This document shows, in pieces, positions 50,599-59,709 of a stretch of 64,000 bases of DNA (the stretch's first letter is position 1; the number at the start of each line of letters is the position of its first letter). Under the pieces are notes generated by a model, which did no database searches, was not told the DNA's origin, and saw only the letters and a list, made by a program, of their open reading frames with translations. Source of the stretch: Bradyrhizobium mercantei (lineage in GTDB: Bacteria; Pseudomonadota; Alphaproteobacteria; Rhizobiales; Xanthobacteraceae); the NCBI RefSeq assembly GCF_001982635.1, contig NZ_MKFI01000007.1:186001-250000 (forward strand). Direction: 5' to 3'. The position numbers were made by a program, and so were the translations under genes.

Positions 50599-51855
50599 AT
50601 GCATGATCGAACGCACTGCTCGAAGCGATTGATCGGCGAAATTCCGCCGGAGTTCAGATCGACCGGCCGCGATCCGCGCATCGACGTCTGTCGCGGGATC
50701 GCGTTGTGGTGGATCTTTCTCGATCATGTTCCAAATAACGTCGCAAGCTGGCTGACGCTGCGCAACTACGGCTTCTGCGATGCCGCCGAAATATTCATGT
50801 TCATCTCGGGCGTCACCTGCGCGCTGGCTTACGGCAGGGCATGTCAGCGCGAAGGCTGGAGCGGCATGATCGGCCGCTCGCTGCGGCGGGGATGGGACAT
50901 CTATGCCGCCTTCCTGCTGCTTACGCTCGGTTGCATCGTCCTCGTCTACCTCGCGGGCAGCGCCGCCGACGAGAGCAATACGCGGATTTTCTTCGAGCAT
51001 CCGGGCGAGGCGCTCGCCCACGCCGCGATCCTGCAATACCGCCCGGTCAACACCGATGTCCTGCCGGTCTTCGTGGTGTGTCACGTCCTGTTCGCACCGC
51101 TGTTGTGGCTGCTGCTGCGCGCGCCAAACGTGACGCTCGGCCTTTCGTTGTTGCTTTATGCACTGGTGCACATCTTCGGATGGCGGGTCCCTGCCTGGCC
51201 CGACGGCGCCTGGTTCTTCAATCCACTGGCCTGGCAGCTTCTGATCGTGCTGGGCGCATGGTACGTCATCGAGGGGCAGAAGATCCGAACATGGCTGACG
51301 TCGCGCCCTGCCCTGGTTCTGTCCGTGCTCTATCTGGCGTTCAGCCTGGTCCTTGCGCGCGGCCAGGACATCAAGCCGCTGGTCCCGCAGGCCCTGACGG
51401 ACCTGCTATTGCCATTGGACAAATCGAATCTGAGTCCGTTGCGATTGCTGCATTTCCTGGCTCTCGCGATCGTGGCGTTGCAGCTCGTCCCCCAAGGCTG
51501 GAGGGGACTATCGACACCAGTGCTGCGCGGCGCGCGGAGCTGTGGCGAGAATTCACTGCCGATCTTCTGTCTCGGCGTCGTGCTGGCGCTCGTCAGCCAA
51601 TTCGATCTGTTCGACGTATCGAACAGGCCTTCGATGCAAATCGCGCTCAGTCTTGCGGGCGTCCTGATCATGATCGTGTTCGCGACGCTCCTGAACGCGC
51701 TCAGTTCCAAGCGAGAGCGGCAGCCTCTGGCGAACGCAGCCGAAATTTCCGCCTCCGGTACCAGCCGGAACGTTCAGGATGACCCACGCAAGACCGCCCT
51801 TGATCCGCCTCTGAACGCGCACAACGTCCGCCTCCGCGCCATCATCGCGCGCTAG
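50599..51855 (+). CDS. OpgC-family acyltransferase-like membrane protein
   Basis: A 418-residue inner-membrane protein with about ten hydrophobic segments. The diagnostic N-terminal motif is RIDVCRGIALWWIFLDHVPN followed by NYGFCDAAEIFMFISGVTCA, both characteristic of OpgC, which succinylates osmoregulated periplasmic glucans. An ATG at 50566 is also in frame, so the first 11 residues are uncertain. It lies alone between a low-GC stretch and a degenerate livF fragment, so it appears to be part of an insertion rather than of a glucan operon. Confidence 0.88.
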   Translation: MHDRTHCSKRLIGEIPPEFRSTGRDPRIDVCRGIALWWIFLDHVPNNVASWLTLRNYGFCDAAEIFMFISGVTCALAYGRACQREGWSGMIGRSLRRGWDIYAAFLLLTLGCIVLVYLAGSAADESNTRIFFEHPGEALAHAAILQYRPVNTDVLPVFVVCHVLFAPLLWLLLRAPNVTLGLSLLLYALVHIFGWRVPAWPDGAWFFNPLAWQLLIVLGAWYVIEGQKIRTWLTSRPALVLSVLYLAFSLVLARGQDIKPLVPQALTDLLLPLDKSNLSPLRLLHFLALAIVALQLVPQGWRGLSTPVLRGARSCGENSLPIFCLGVVLALVSQFDLFDVSNRPSMQIALSLAGVLIMIVFATLLNALSSKRERQPLANAAEISASGTSRNVQDDPRKTALDPPLNAHNVRLRAIIAR

Positions 51856-51868
51856 GCGGACTACGCCT

Positions 51869-51972
51869 CCGAATCGGGTCTACATCATGGGCCGCGGCCG
51901 CGTCGTGTTAGAGGGCACCCCGAGCAACTCGAGTCCATCGCCGCCATCCGCGAGGAATGGCTGGAAGTGTGA
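51869..51972 (+). pseudogene. Degenerate copy of the livF 3' end
   Basis: These 104 bp match the last 103 bp of livF (48604-48706) with about a dozen differences, one of them a single-base deletion (CCCCGAGCA versus CCCCGGAGCA) that breaks the frame. VYIMGRGRVVLEGTP is readable before the break. It includes the equivalent of the livF stop. Confidence 0.85.
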
Positions 51973-52028
51973 AGCGAGGCGGCCGGCCGGGCTGGAAGCC
52001 TCTTTCTCCATCACAGCGCTGGATCGAC

Positions 52029-52990
52029 CTATTGATCTCTCGGCTCGTCGAAATACTGGCCGAGCAGCCGGTAGGCCCAGAAGGCCTCGTCATTCTCGGC
52101 ACTCTTGCGCAATTGCTCCGGCGTGAAGCCGGTGTAGCGGCGCATCTGTCTGATCATGTGCGGCTGATCGGCAAACCCCGACGCAGCCGCGAGCCCGGCC
52201 CAGTCAACTTCACCGTCCTGGATGGCCTCGTGCAGCTTGGCATAGAGTTGCTCGGTGTGACCGAGGCCGTGCAGGTCCCGCTGGCTGGCCCCGGTCCATG
52301 ATTTGACCCGCCGTGCGATTTGCCGCGCGCTGCGTCCGAGGTCGGTTAGCGCGGCCCTGACCGCGAGGCTTCTGCTCCAATCCTTCGTCCATCGCATCGG
52401 CCTGGCGCCAACAGGGCGCGCATTTGCCCACGTGACCGCGATCTCGTCCTTGAATGCCGAGAGCGCTGTTTCGGCTCCTCCGCCCTGAACGGCATCGAGG
52501 AAGTTGCGGCAAAGCGACAGCATCGGCGGTGGCAGCACCTGCTCTGCTGGCGCCGTGCGCCCGGTGAATGGGCTCAAGTCGAGCCCGGTCATCGCAGAGA
52601 ATGCGTCAGGGTAGAATGCGATCGTAATCGCATAGGTCTCGCCGGGATTCCAGGTGACGACCGGCCCGAGCTGCGTCCCGGAGAAAGCAAGTGTGGGCAT
52701 CACCGTTCCCGTCCAGGGTCCGGCTGAGCGATCAGGTGCCAGTCACCGGCGAGCACCCAGGTCAACGAGCAGAGCGGCGCCGCCGGGAAGAAATTGAATC
52801 TTTGGGTCCGATCCAGCGCGACGCCCTGCGTATCCCGAATGATCGTGTAGAACACGCACCCCGCGATCGGAGGCCCCGGCCATACGATCCGAGAGCTGGT
52901 CGTCGCAGTCACTGCAGAGCTTCCCGGTATTCCTGACATCGTTCGCGCATGTCCGAACCGTTCAATACACGACCAGTCGCCATCTGGCAC
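52029..52990 (-). pseudogene. AraC-family regulator split by a frameshift
   Basis: The N-terminal part (52990 to 52700) ends PLCSLTWVLAGDWHLI followed by DPGRER and a stop. The second part (52703 to 52029) starts MMPTLAFSGTQLGPVVTWNP and ends with an AraC helix-turn-helix (AAASGFADQPHMIRQMRRYT). In intact relatives these form one protein of about 310-320 residues. The junction is a TGATG stop-start overlap, so a frameshift mutation is likeliest; two coupled polypeptides or a sequence error remain possible. Confidence 0.75.
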
Positions 52991-53045
52991 GTTGAAAGCA
53001 ATCGGGAATTATCCAAGAACCCGCCTCCATGAAGGGCAGGCTCAG

Positions 53046-53555
53046 ATGGAATCGGCCGGCAATGATACGTCCTTCCTTGAAATCAACAACGAGCTTGCGG
53101 ACAGGGGATTTTTCGTCACCTCAGTAGACGAGATGATTACGTGGGCGCGCACGGGGGCGGTCTATTGGGTGACCTTCGGACTTGCCTGCTGTGCCGTCGA
53201 AATGATGCACGTCATGATGCCGCGCTATGATATGGAGCGCTTCGGTTGCTTCCCGCGGGCTTCGCCTCGGCAAAGCGATCTGATGATCGTCGCCGGCACG
53301 CTCACCAACAAGATGGCGCCCGCGCTGCGCAAGGTCTACGATCAGATGCCGGAGCCGCGCTATGTGATCTCGATGGGATCGTGCGCCAATGGTGGCGGCT
53401 ACTATCATTACTCATACTCGGCGGTGCGCGGCTGCGACCGCATCGTGCCCGTCGATATCTACGTGCCCGGCTGCCCGCCGACGGCGGAAGCGCTGCTATA
53501 CGGCGTGATGCTGTTGCAGAAAAAGATTCGACGGACCGGCACCATTGGGCGCTAA
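53046..53555 (+). CDS. nuoB: NuoB-like NADH-quinone oxidoreductase subunit B, orphan copy
   Basis: A 169-residue complex I subunit carrying cluster N2. All four Cys ligands are present: the paired Cys in TFGLACCAVEMMHVMMPRYD, GSCANGGGYYHYSY and PGCPPTAEALL. VRGCDRIVPVDIYVPG is intact. No other nuo gene is in the window, so it is a second copy outside the main complex I locus. ATG at 53046 follows GAAGGGCAGG; an upstream ATG at 52992 is also in frame. It is followed by DUF2867 and UbiA-like genes on the same strand. Confidence 0.9.
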   Translation: MESAGNDTSFLEINNELADRGFFVTSVDEMITWARTGAVYWVTFGLACCAVEMMHVMMPRYDMERFGCFPRASPRQSDLMIVAGTLTNKMAPALRKVYDQMPEPRYVISMGSCANGGGYYHYSYSAVRGCDRIVPVDIYVPGCPPTAEALLYGVMLLQKKIRRTGTIGR

Positions 53556-53633
53556 ATTCCCGGCGCCGAACCTGCACCGCAAGAACGGCGGACGGCCGGC
53601 ACCGGCGCAACGACGATTGGATCTGGAGTTCGC

Positions 53634-54155
53634 ATGAACGTTGTTGAATGCGACGTACCATCCGGCAGCCTGCTCGGTCGCGAGGTTGTCGAGCACGCTT
53701 ATTTCCGTGACGGCTACCGGACGCCACTAAGCCGCATCGAGCTTGACGTCATCGCTATCTTCTTCGGCATTTTCGCGCATCATCCATTGTGGATGAAGCT
53801 GCTCCTGATCGTCCGCAACAAGGCCGCCTCGCTTGCTGGCCTGGACGTACCGACCGCGTCGGAAATCTTCCATGTCGAAATGAAGGACCGCTACGCCGTC
53901 GGCGGCAAGATCGGCGTTTGGCCGATCTTTGCGCTGAGCGAGAATGAAATCGTCGCCGGCCGCAACAACAAGCACATGGACTTCAGACTGTCGGTCCTCA
54001 AGGTGCTCGACGGCGACAGACCCAGCGTGGTCGTCTCAACCATCTGCACGGTCCATCATTGGTCCGGAAAAGTGTATCTTTTCTTCGTCGCTCCGTTTCA
54101 CAAATATGGCGTCCGCAAGCTGATGGCGAACGCATCAATGGCTGGGAGGCTGTGA
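53634..54155 (+). CDS. DUF2867-family protein
   Basis: A 173-residue protein with the family's RYAVGGKIGVWPIFALSENE and IVAGRNNKHMDFRLSVLKVL motifs near residues 86-125, a likely SRPBCC/helix-grip fold. It is a cytoplasmic protein and might bind a hydrophobic ligand. It lies 78 bp after the nuoB copy and 24 bp before the UbiA-like gene, so a three-gene unit concerned with quinones is possible. Confidence 0.82.
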   Translation: MNVVECDVPSGSLLGREVVEHAYFRDGYRTPLSRIELDVIAIFFGIFAHHPLWMKLLLIVRNKAASLAGLDVPTASEIFHVEMKDRYAVGGKIGVWPIFALSENEIVAGRNNKHMDFRLSVLKVLDGDRPSVVVSTICTVHHWSGKVYLFFVAPFHKYGVRKLMANASMAGRL

Positions 54156-54179
54156 CGTGCCTCTGACCTGGATGAGACA

Positions 54180-55091
54180 ATGGCTGCTGTTCATCGACCT
54201 GACCTGAGCGATATTCACCCGGGCGACTGGGTCGATCGCCGATTGCCGTCCACCTGGCGGCCATTCGCACGACTGGCAAGGCTGGATCGCCCCGTCGGAA
54301 TATGGCTGACGCTCTTCCCTTGCTGGGCTGCGCTGATCCAGGCCTCGCACGATTTCCCGGATCCGCGCCAGCTGGTCATCTTCTCCCTTGGCGCCCTGCT
54401 GATGAGAAGCGCCGGTGCCACGATCAATGACATTGCCGATCGCAAGTTTGACGGCCACGTCGAGCGGACTCGCTTTCGCCCCTTGGCCAGCGGTCAGATC
54501 GGCACACCACATGCCTTTGTCTTTCTCGTCGTTCAGCTCGCACTTGCGGCGTGTCTGCTGTTCTTTCTGACCCCGTACGCGCGGCTCGTCGCGGTCTGCG
54601 TTCTGCCGCTCGTGTTCATCTATCCGCTGTGCAAGCGTTTCACCCATTGGCCGCAGGCTGTGCTGGGTGCGGCGTTCAATTGGGGAATGCTGATGGCGTG
54701 GGCTCAGGTCGCAGGACATGTCCCGGCAGGAGCCGTGCTGATGTGGATCGGAGCCATCGCGTGGCAGATTGGTTACGATACCGTCTATGCCTATGTCGAC
54801 GTGAAGGACGATACCCGCCTCGGCTTGAAATCGACGGCAATTCTGTTCGGCCGGCATGGCAAGGCCTGCATCGGCCTATTCTACGGCCTGACGGTCATGG
54901 CCTGGTCGATCGGAGGCTGGCTGGTCGGCATGTCGACGCCTTACGCCGTTGGAATGCTGGTGATCGCCGCGCATCTGGCCTGGCAGACCCGGCAGCTGGA
55001 CCTTGCCCGACCCGAGGTCAGCTTCCGGCTGTTCCTGTCGAACATTCTAACCGGAGCGCTTCTGGCCTGCGCGGCATTCTGCGGAGCATGA
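54180..55091 (+). CDS. UbiA-family prenyltransferase (4-hydroxybenzoate polyprenyltransferase-like)
   Basis: A 303-residue membrane protein with eight or nine helices. The first Asp-rich motif is ATINDIADRKFDGHVERTRF (residues about 80-99) and the second YAYVDVKDDTRLGLKSTAIL (about 204-223). Both match UbiA and coordinate Mg-prenyl diphosphate. It attaches an isoprenoid chain to an aromatic acid in ubiquinone-type synthesis. It may be a second copy of the housekeeping ubiA, here in a cluster with an orphan nuoB. Confidence 0.88.
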   Translation: MAAVHRPDLSDIHPGDWVDRRLPSTWRPFARLARLDRPVGIWLTLFPCWAALIQASHDFPDPRQLVIFSLGALLMRSAGATINDIADRKFDGHVERTRFRPLASGQIGTPHAFVFLVVQLALAACLLFFLTPYARLVAVCVLPLVFIYPLCKRFTHWPQAVLGAAFNWGMLMAWAQVAGHVPAGAVLMWIGAIAWQIGYDTVYAYVDVKDDTRLGLKSTAILFGRHGKACIGLFYGLTVMAWSIGGWLVGMSTPYAVGMLVIAAHLAWQTRQLDLARPEVSFRLFLSNILTGALLACAAFCGA

Positions 55092-55134
55092 TATGAAGCA
55101 TCCGCCCCCACGTCAGTCCGTCGACGACGCGGCG

Positions 55135-55410
55135 CTATTGACGAATCATGTGAGTGATCCGCGCACCGCCGTAGGGAAATGTCGTTCGTGGGTCCCAAAT
55201 GCCGGATCTCATGCAGGCATGAAACACGTGAACGCAGAGGCTCTCCGACCCGAACGGTCCGTACTCGTGGCGGTAGCTGACGCACCTTTCGCGCTGGTCA
55301 CTGCATGTACGCGGACCGAGATCCGCCTGCGCCGCATTGGCAGCGACGCTGGAGAACAACAAGGCTGCCGAGACGCCCAGCGCCTTCAAGAATACAGTCA
55401 ATTGGCCCAC
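55135..55410 (-). CDS. Small secreted Cys-containing protein
   Basis: A 91-residue protein from the GTG at 55410, preceded by GGAGAAAG. It has a signal peptide (LTVFLKALGVSAALLFSSVA, cleaved near ANA-AQA) and a mature part with four Cys (RTCSDQRERC and SLCVHVFHAC), perhaps two disulfides. Similar proteins recur in Bradyrhizobium; function unknown. It lies 114 bp beyond the carboxylase stop on the same strand, where allophanate hydrolase would often be found. Confidence 0.65.
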   Translation of the reverse strand: MGQLTVFLKALGVSAALLFSSVAANAAQADLGPRTCSDQRERCVSYRHEYGPFGSESLCVHVFHACMRSGIWDPRTTFPYGGARITHMIRQ

Positions 55411-55524
55411 GATACTTTCTCCATGCACCGAACCGCTCCCAGCGACATTAGCTGCGAAGGACTGCTCGATGCAACGGCCGCGTGCGGCCGTGGATAGAAG
55501 CAACCGCGCACAACCACCGCCGGG

Positions 55525-58500
55525 CTACCCCGGCCGGAGCAACGCCACGACATCCCCGGCGCGCAGCGTCTGGCCGGGCTTGACCGGCACCGACGCGATG
55601 CGGCCCGCCGCAGGCGCGAGCACAGAGATCTCCATCTTCATGGATTCGATGATCGCAAGTACATCGCCGGCTGCGACCGCAGCGCCCTCCTCGACCAGGA
55701 TCTTCCAGATGTTACCGGGCACTTCGGAGAACGCCCCGATCTGGCCATCGGGAATGCCAGTCGTGACGGCGCCCGCGTCGAGCGTCTCCGCCGGTGCCTC
55801 GTCGAGCTTCATCTCGCGCCAACGCTGACGCTCGGCATCGAACGCCGCCTGCTGCGTCGCCTTGAACGCGGCGATCGACGGCTGCGCCGCCGCCAATGTC
55901 TTCGCATAGTCGGCATAGGAGAACTCGCCCTCGTCGATCCTGATGTCGTATTGCCCGTGCGGGAACGCGGCGCGTGCGTCCAAGAGCTCGTCGGCATCGA
56001 CCGGGAAGAAGCGGATCTTGTCGAAGAACCGCAGCAGCCAGGGATGGCCGGGCTTGAAGACGGGCGTGGTGCGCCAGCTGTTCCAGACCTGGATGGTACG
56101 GCCGAACAGCTGGTAGCCGCCCGGCCCTTCCATGCCGTAGATGCACATATAGGCGCCGCCGATCCCGACCGCGTTCTCCGGCGTCCAGGTCCGTGCCGGG
56201 TTGTACTTCGTGGTCACCAGCCGGTGCCGCGGATCGAGCGGGGTTGCCACCGGCGCACCGAGATAGACGTCGCCGAGGCCGAGCACGAAGTAGTCGGCAT
56301 CGAACACGATGCGGCGGACATCGTCCTCGCTGCCGAGCCCGTTGATGCGCCGGATGAACGCGACATTCGACGGACACCACGGGGCATCTGATCGCACCAG
56401 CTCCTGATATTTGCGCATCGCCAATTCGGCCTGCGGATCGCGCCAGGACAGCGGCAGATGCACGGTGCGGCTCGGCACCCGCATTGCGTCGACATCAGGC
56501 AATTCGCGTTCGATCCTGCGCAGCACGTCGAGTAGCTTGCCGCGCGACAGCGCGGTCCCGTCATAATGAATCTGCAACGAGCGGATGCCCGGCGTCAGAT
56601 CGATCAGGCCGCCGAGCTTCGCCTCCTCCAGCGCCTGCGCCAGCACATGCACGCGCAGCCGCAGCGCGATATCGAGCTCCATCGGGCCATATTCGACCAG
56701 GAGGTTGTCGTCGCCGGCGCGGCGATAGACCACCGGGATCGGGCCATCGTCATGCCGTCCGACAACCGCCGAGCCGAGTTCCGGCGCCTTCAGCACCGTG
56801 GGCCCGGCAACCGGATCGTCGCGCGTCACCGGCACGAAGCGGACGGTGTCGCCGGGCCGGAGCTGGCCGACTTTCCAGAGCTCGTCGCGCGCGACCACCG
56901 CCGGACAGACGAAGCCGCCGAGGCTCGGCCCGTCGGGCCCGAGAATGATCGGCATGTCGCCGGTGAAGTCGATCGAGCCGACCGCATAGGCGTTGTCATG
57001 GATGTTGGACGGATGCAGCCCGGCCTCGCCGCCGTCGCTCCGCGCCCAACGCGGCTTCGGCCCGATCAGCCGCACGCCGGTGCGCGCGCTGTTGAAATGC
57101 ACCTCATAGCTCGAGGCGAACAGCGTCTCGATGTCCTCATCGAGGAAGAAATCCGGCGCGCCATGCGGGCCATAGACCACGCCGATCTGCCACGCCGAGG
57201 TGAGCGGCGCGCGCTCGTCCTCGGTGGCGCGCCGCGGCGCGGTAAGGTCGGGTCGTTCAGAACCGATATGCAGCACGTCGCCCGCCTTCAGCGAACCCGT
57301 CGCATGGCCGCCGAAGGCGCCGAGCGCGAACACCGCGCGCGAGCCGAGGATCTCCGGCACGTCGAAACCGCCGCGCACCGCAAGATAGGTGCGCTGGCCG
57401 GGGCCCTTGATGCTGCCGATGGCGAGCGTCTGTCCTGCCCGCACCGCGACCGGTTCGTCATACCTGATCTCGTCGCCGTCGAGCGACGCCTTCATCTGCG
57501 CGCCCACGAGCGCGACGATCGCATCGGTGTTGAAGCGCAAGGTCGGCCCGTTGACCGTCAGTTCCAGCGCGGTTGTTACTTCGGGATTTCCGACCACGCG
57601 GTTGGCAAGGCGGAACGACCGTTCGTCCATCGGGCCGCTTGGCGGCACGCCGACATGCCAGAGGTGCAGACGGCCGGGCAATTCCTGCACGCCGCTCTGG
57701 GCGCCCGGCGCGACGACATCGATGGTGCGGGGGCGATAGCCGAACGCGCCAAGCACGCTGGTTGCGACCTGCCCGCTCCGGAACACGTCCGACGCCGCGA
57801 TCGCACGCAGATAATCGAGATTGGTCTCGATGCCCGCGACGACCGTCTCATCCAGCGCCTTGGACAGCCGCGCGATCGCGACGTCGCGTGTCTCGGCCGA
57901 CACGATGATCTTGGCCAGCATCGGATCGTAGAACGGCGACACCTCGGTGCCGGTCTCGATCCAGCCATCGATCCGCGCGTCCGGCGAAAAGCTGACCTGC
58001 GTCAGCCGGCCCGCGCTCGGGCGAAAGCCGGCGCCGGGATTCTCGGCATAGAGCCGCACCTCGATCGCTGCACCCTTTGGCGTGAGCGCGCCCGCAGCGC
58101 CCAGCACGTCCTCGCCGGCCGCCTGCCGGATCATCCATTCGACGAGGTCGACGCCGGTGACCTGCTCGGTGACGGGATGCTCGACCTGGAGGCGGGTGTT
58201 GACCTCAAGGAAATAAAAGTCCTCGCGCTCGACGTCGTAGATGAACTCTACCGTCCCTGCGGATTCGTAAGCCACCGCCTTACCGAGCGACACGGCGGCC
58301 GTATGCAGCCGCTGCCTGATGTCGGCAGTGAGTCCCGGCGCGGGCGTCTCCTCGAAGACTTTCTGGTTGCGCCGCTGCAGCGAGCAGTCGCGTTCGCCGA
58401 GCGCAACCACGTCGCCCTTGCCGTCACCGAAGATCTGCACCTCGATGTGGCGGGCCCGGGCGACGAACCGTTCGAGATACACCCGGGCATCGCCGAAGCT

Positions 58501-59067
58501 CGCCCGCGCCGTGCGCTGCACCGATTCAAAGCGTTCGCGCAGCGTCGCCATGTCGTGGCAGAGCTGCATGCCGATGCCGCCGCCGCCCGCCGTGCTCTTC
58601 AGCATCACCGGAAAGCCGATCATCTCGGCCTGTCGCACCGCCTCGTCGATGGTCTCCAGCAGGCCGGAGCCCGGCAGCAGCGGCACGCCGCTCCGCTCGG
58701 CGATCTCACGCGCCTTGTGCTTGAGGCCGAAGGCGTCGAGATGCTCCGGCCGCGGCCCGATGAACCTGATGCCGTGCTCAGCGAGCCGCTCGGCAAAGCG
58801 GCGGTTCTCCGACAGGAAGCCATAGCCGGGATGCACGGCCTCTGCGCCGGTCGCAAGGCACGCCGCCATGATCGCATCGACGTTGAGGTAGCTCTCGGCG
58901 GCGGCCGCAGGGCCGATGCGCAGCGCCTCGTCGGCCTCCAGCACCGGCCGGGTGAAGCGGTCGGCATCGGAATAGACTGCCACCGAAGAGATGCCCATGC
59001 GCCGCAATGTTCGGCCGATCCGCCCGGCGATCTCGCCGCGGTTGGCAATCAGGACCTTTCTGAACAT
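55525..59067 (-). CDS. Urea/guanidine carboxylase, biotin-dependent
   Basis: A 1180-residue enzyme. The biotin carboxylase (about 1-450) starts FRKVLIANRGEIAGRIGRTL and has the ATP-grasp loop STAGGGGIGMQLC near 165. The carboxyltransferase region (about 470-1080) is made of allophanate-hydrolase-subunit-like AHS2 and AHS1 parts, and the C-terminal biotinyl domain has ESMKME with biotin on Lys1144. Enzymes annotated urea carboxylase in guanidine-riboswitch operons act on guanidine to give carboxyguanidine, and the riboswitch at 63381 supports that here. It follows the second DUF1989 gene after 3 bp. Confidence 0.95.
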   Translation of the reverse strand: MFRKVLIANRGEIAGRIGRTLRRMGISSVAVYSDADRFTRPVLEADEALRIGPAAAAESYLNVDAIMAACLATGAEAVHPGYGFLSENRRFAERLAEHGIRFIGPRPEHLDAFGLKHKAREIAERSGVPLLPGSGLLETIDEAVRQAEMIGFPVMLKSTAGGGGIGMQLCHDMATLRERFESVQRTARASFGDARVYLERFVARARHIEVQIFGDGKGDVVALGERDCSLQRRNQKVFEETPAPGLTADIRQRLHTAAVSLGKAVAYESAGTVEFIYDVEREDFYFLEVNTRLQVEHPVTEQVTGVDLVEWMIRQAAGEDVLGAAGALTPKGAAIEVRLYAENPGAGFRPSAGRLTQVSFSPDARIDGWIETGTEVSPFYDPMLAKIIVSAETRDVAIARLSKALDETVVAGIETNLDYLRAIAASDVFRSGQVATSVLGAFGYRPRTIDVVAPGAQSGVQELPGRLHLWHVGVPPSGPMDERSFRLANRVVGNPEVTTALELTVNGPTLRFNTDAIVALVGAQMKASLDGDEIRYDEPVAVRAGQTLAIGSIKGPGQRTYLAVRGGFDVPEILGSRAVFALGAFGGHATGSLKAGDVLHIGSERPDLTAPRRATEDERAPLTSAWQIGVVYGPHGAPDFFLDEDIETLFASSYEVHFNSARTGVRLIGPKPRWARSDGGEAGLHPSNIHDNAYAVGSIDFTGDMPIILGPDGPSLGGFVCPAVVARDELWKVGQLRPGDTVRFVPVTRDDPVAGPTVLKAPELGSAVVGRHDDGPIPVVYRRAGDDNLLVEYGPMELDIALRLRVHVLAQALEEAKLGGLIDLTPGIRSLQIHYDGTALSRGKLLDVLRRIERELPDVDAMRVPSRTVHLPLSWRDPQAELAMRKYQELVRSDAPWCPSNVAFIRRINGLGSEDDVRRIVFDADYFVLGLGDVYLGAPVATPLDPRHRLVTTKYNPARTWTPENAVGIGGAYMCIYGMEGPGGYQLFGRTIQVWNSWRTTPVFKPGHPWLLRFFDKIRFFPVDADELLDARAAFPHGQYDIRIDEGEFSYADYAKTLAAAQPSIAAFKATQQAAFDAERQRWREMKLDEAPAETLDAGAVTTGIPDGQIGAFSEVPGNIWKILVEEGAAVAAGDVLAIIESMKMEISVLAPAAGRIASVPVKPGQTLRAGDVVALLRPG

Positions 59068-59070
59068 GCC

Positions 59071-59709
59071 TCACGCCTCCGGCTCGAAGATCGCGACCTG
59101 TACCGGCGTCGGGAAGAAGCCGTTGCAGGGATTGTTGATCTGCGGGCAGTTCGAGATCAGGCAGAGCACGTCCATCTCGGCGACCAGCTCGATCGCGTCG
59201 CCAGGCCTGGAGACGCCGTCAACCACGGTGAAATTGCCGGCGGGATCGATAGGCACGTTCATGAAGAAGTTGAGGTTCGGCACGATGTCGCGCTTCGACA
59301 GCCCGTATTTCGCGGCTTCGATCACAAAGTTCTCGCGGCAGGCGTGCTGGTAGCGGGTCTGGTGCCCGAACCGCACCGTGTTGCTCTCGCAGGAGCAGGC
59401 GCCCGCCGAGGTGTCGTGCAGGCCGCAGCTGTCGGCGGTGACGCGCAGCATCACGCGGCCTTCATTGGACATGATCCTGGTGCCGAGCCCGACATAGGCC
59501 GAGCCCTGCGCGTGCAGCGTATCCTGGCCGCTGTAACGCTCGCCGAGATCACCGGCACAATAGAACAGCGTATCGACCGCCTGCTGGCCGTGGGTGTCCG
59601 TGATCCGCAGCGTCTGCCCTTTGCGGATGATCGCGGACCATGGCTGGCGCGCGGGAATTTCGACGTCGAGGACGATACGGCCGCGGGCCTGAACGGATTG
59701 CGTGGTCAT
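59071..59709 (-). CDS. DUF1989 protein, carboxyguanidine deiminase-type subunit (UAAP2-like)
   Basis: A 212-residue urea-carboxylase-associated protein. The Cys-rich active-site region SCGLHDTSAGACSCESN (about residues 90-106) holds several possible metal ligands. NFFMNVPIDPAGNFTVVDGV and CLISNCPQINNPCNGFFPTP follow. Proteins of this type were shown to form carboxyguanidine deiminase (CgdAB), as I recall the literature, hydrolysing carboxyguanidine to allophanate and ammonia. The ATG at 59709 overlaps the previous stop by 4 bp. Confidence 0.9.
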   Translation of the reverse strand: MTTQSVQARGRIVLDVEIPARQPWSAIIRKGQTLRITDTHGQQAVDTLFYCAGDLGERYSGQDTLHAQGSAYVGLGTRIMSNEGRVMLRVTADSCGLHDTSAGACSCESNTVRFGHQTRYQHACRENFVIEAAKYGLSKRDIVPNLNFFMNVPIDPAGNFTVVDGVSRPGDAIELVAEMDVLCLISNCPQINNPCNGFFPTPVQVAIFEPEA

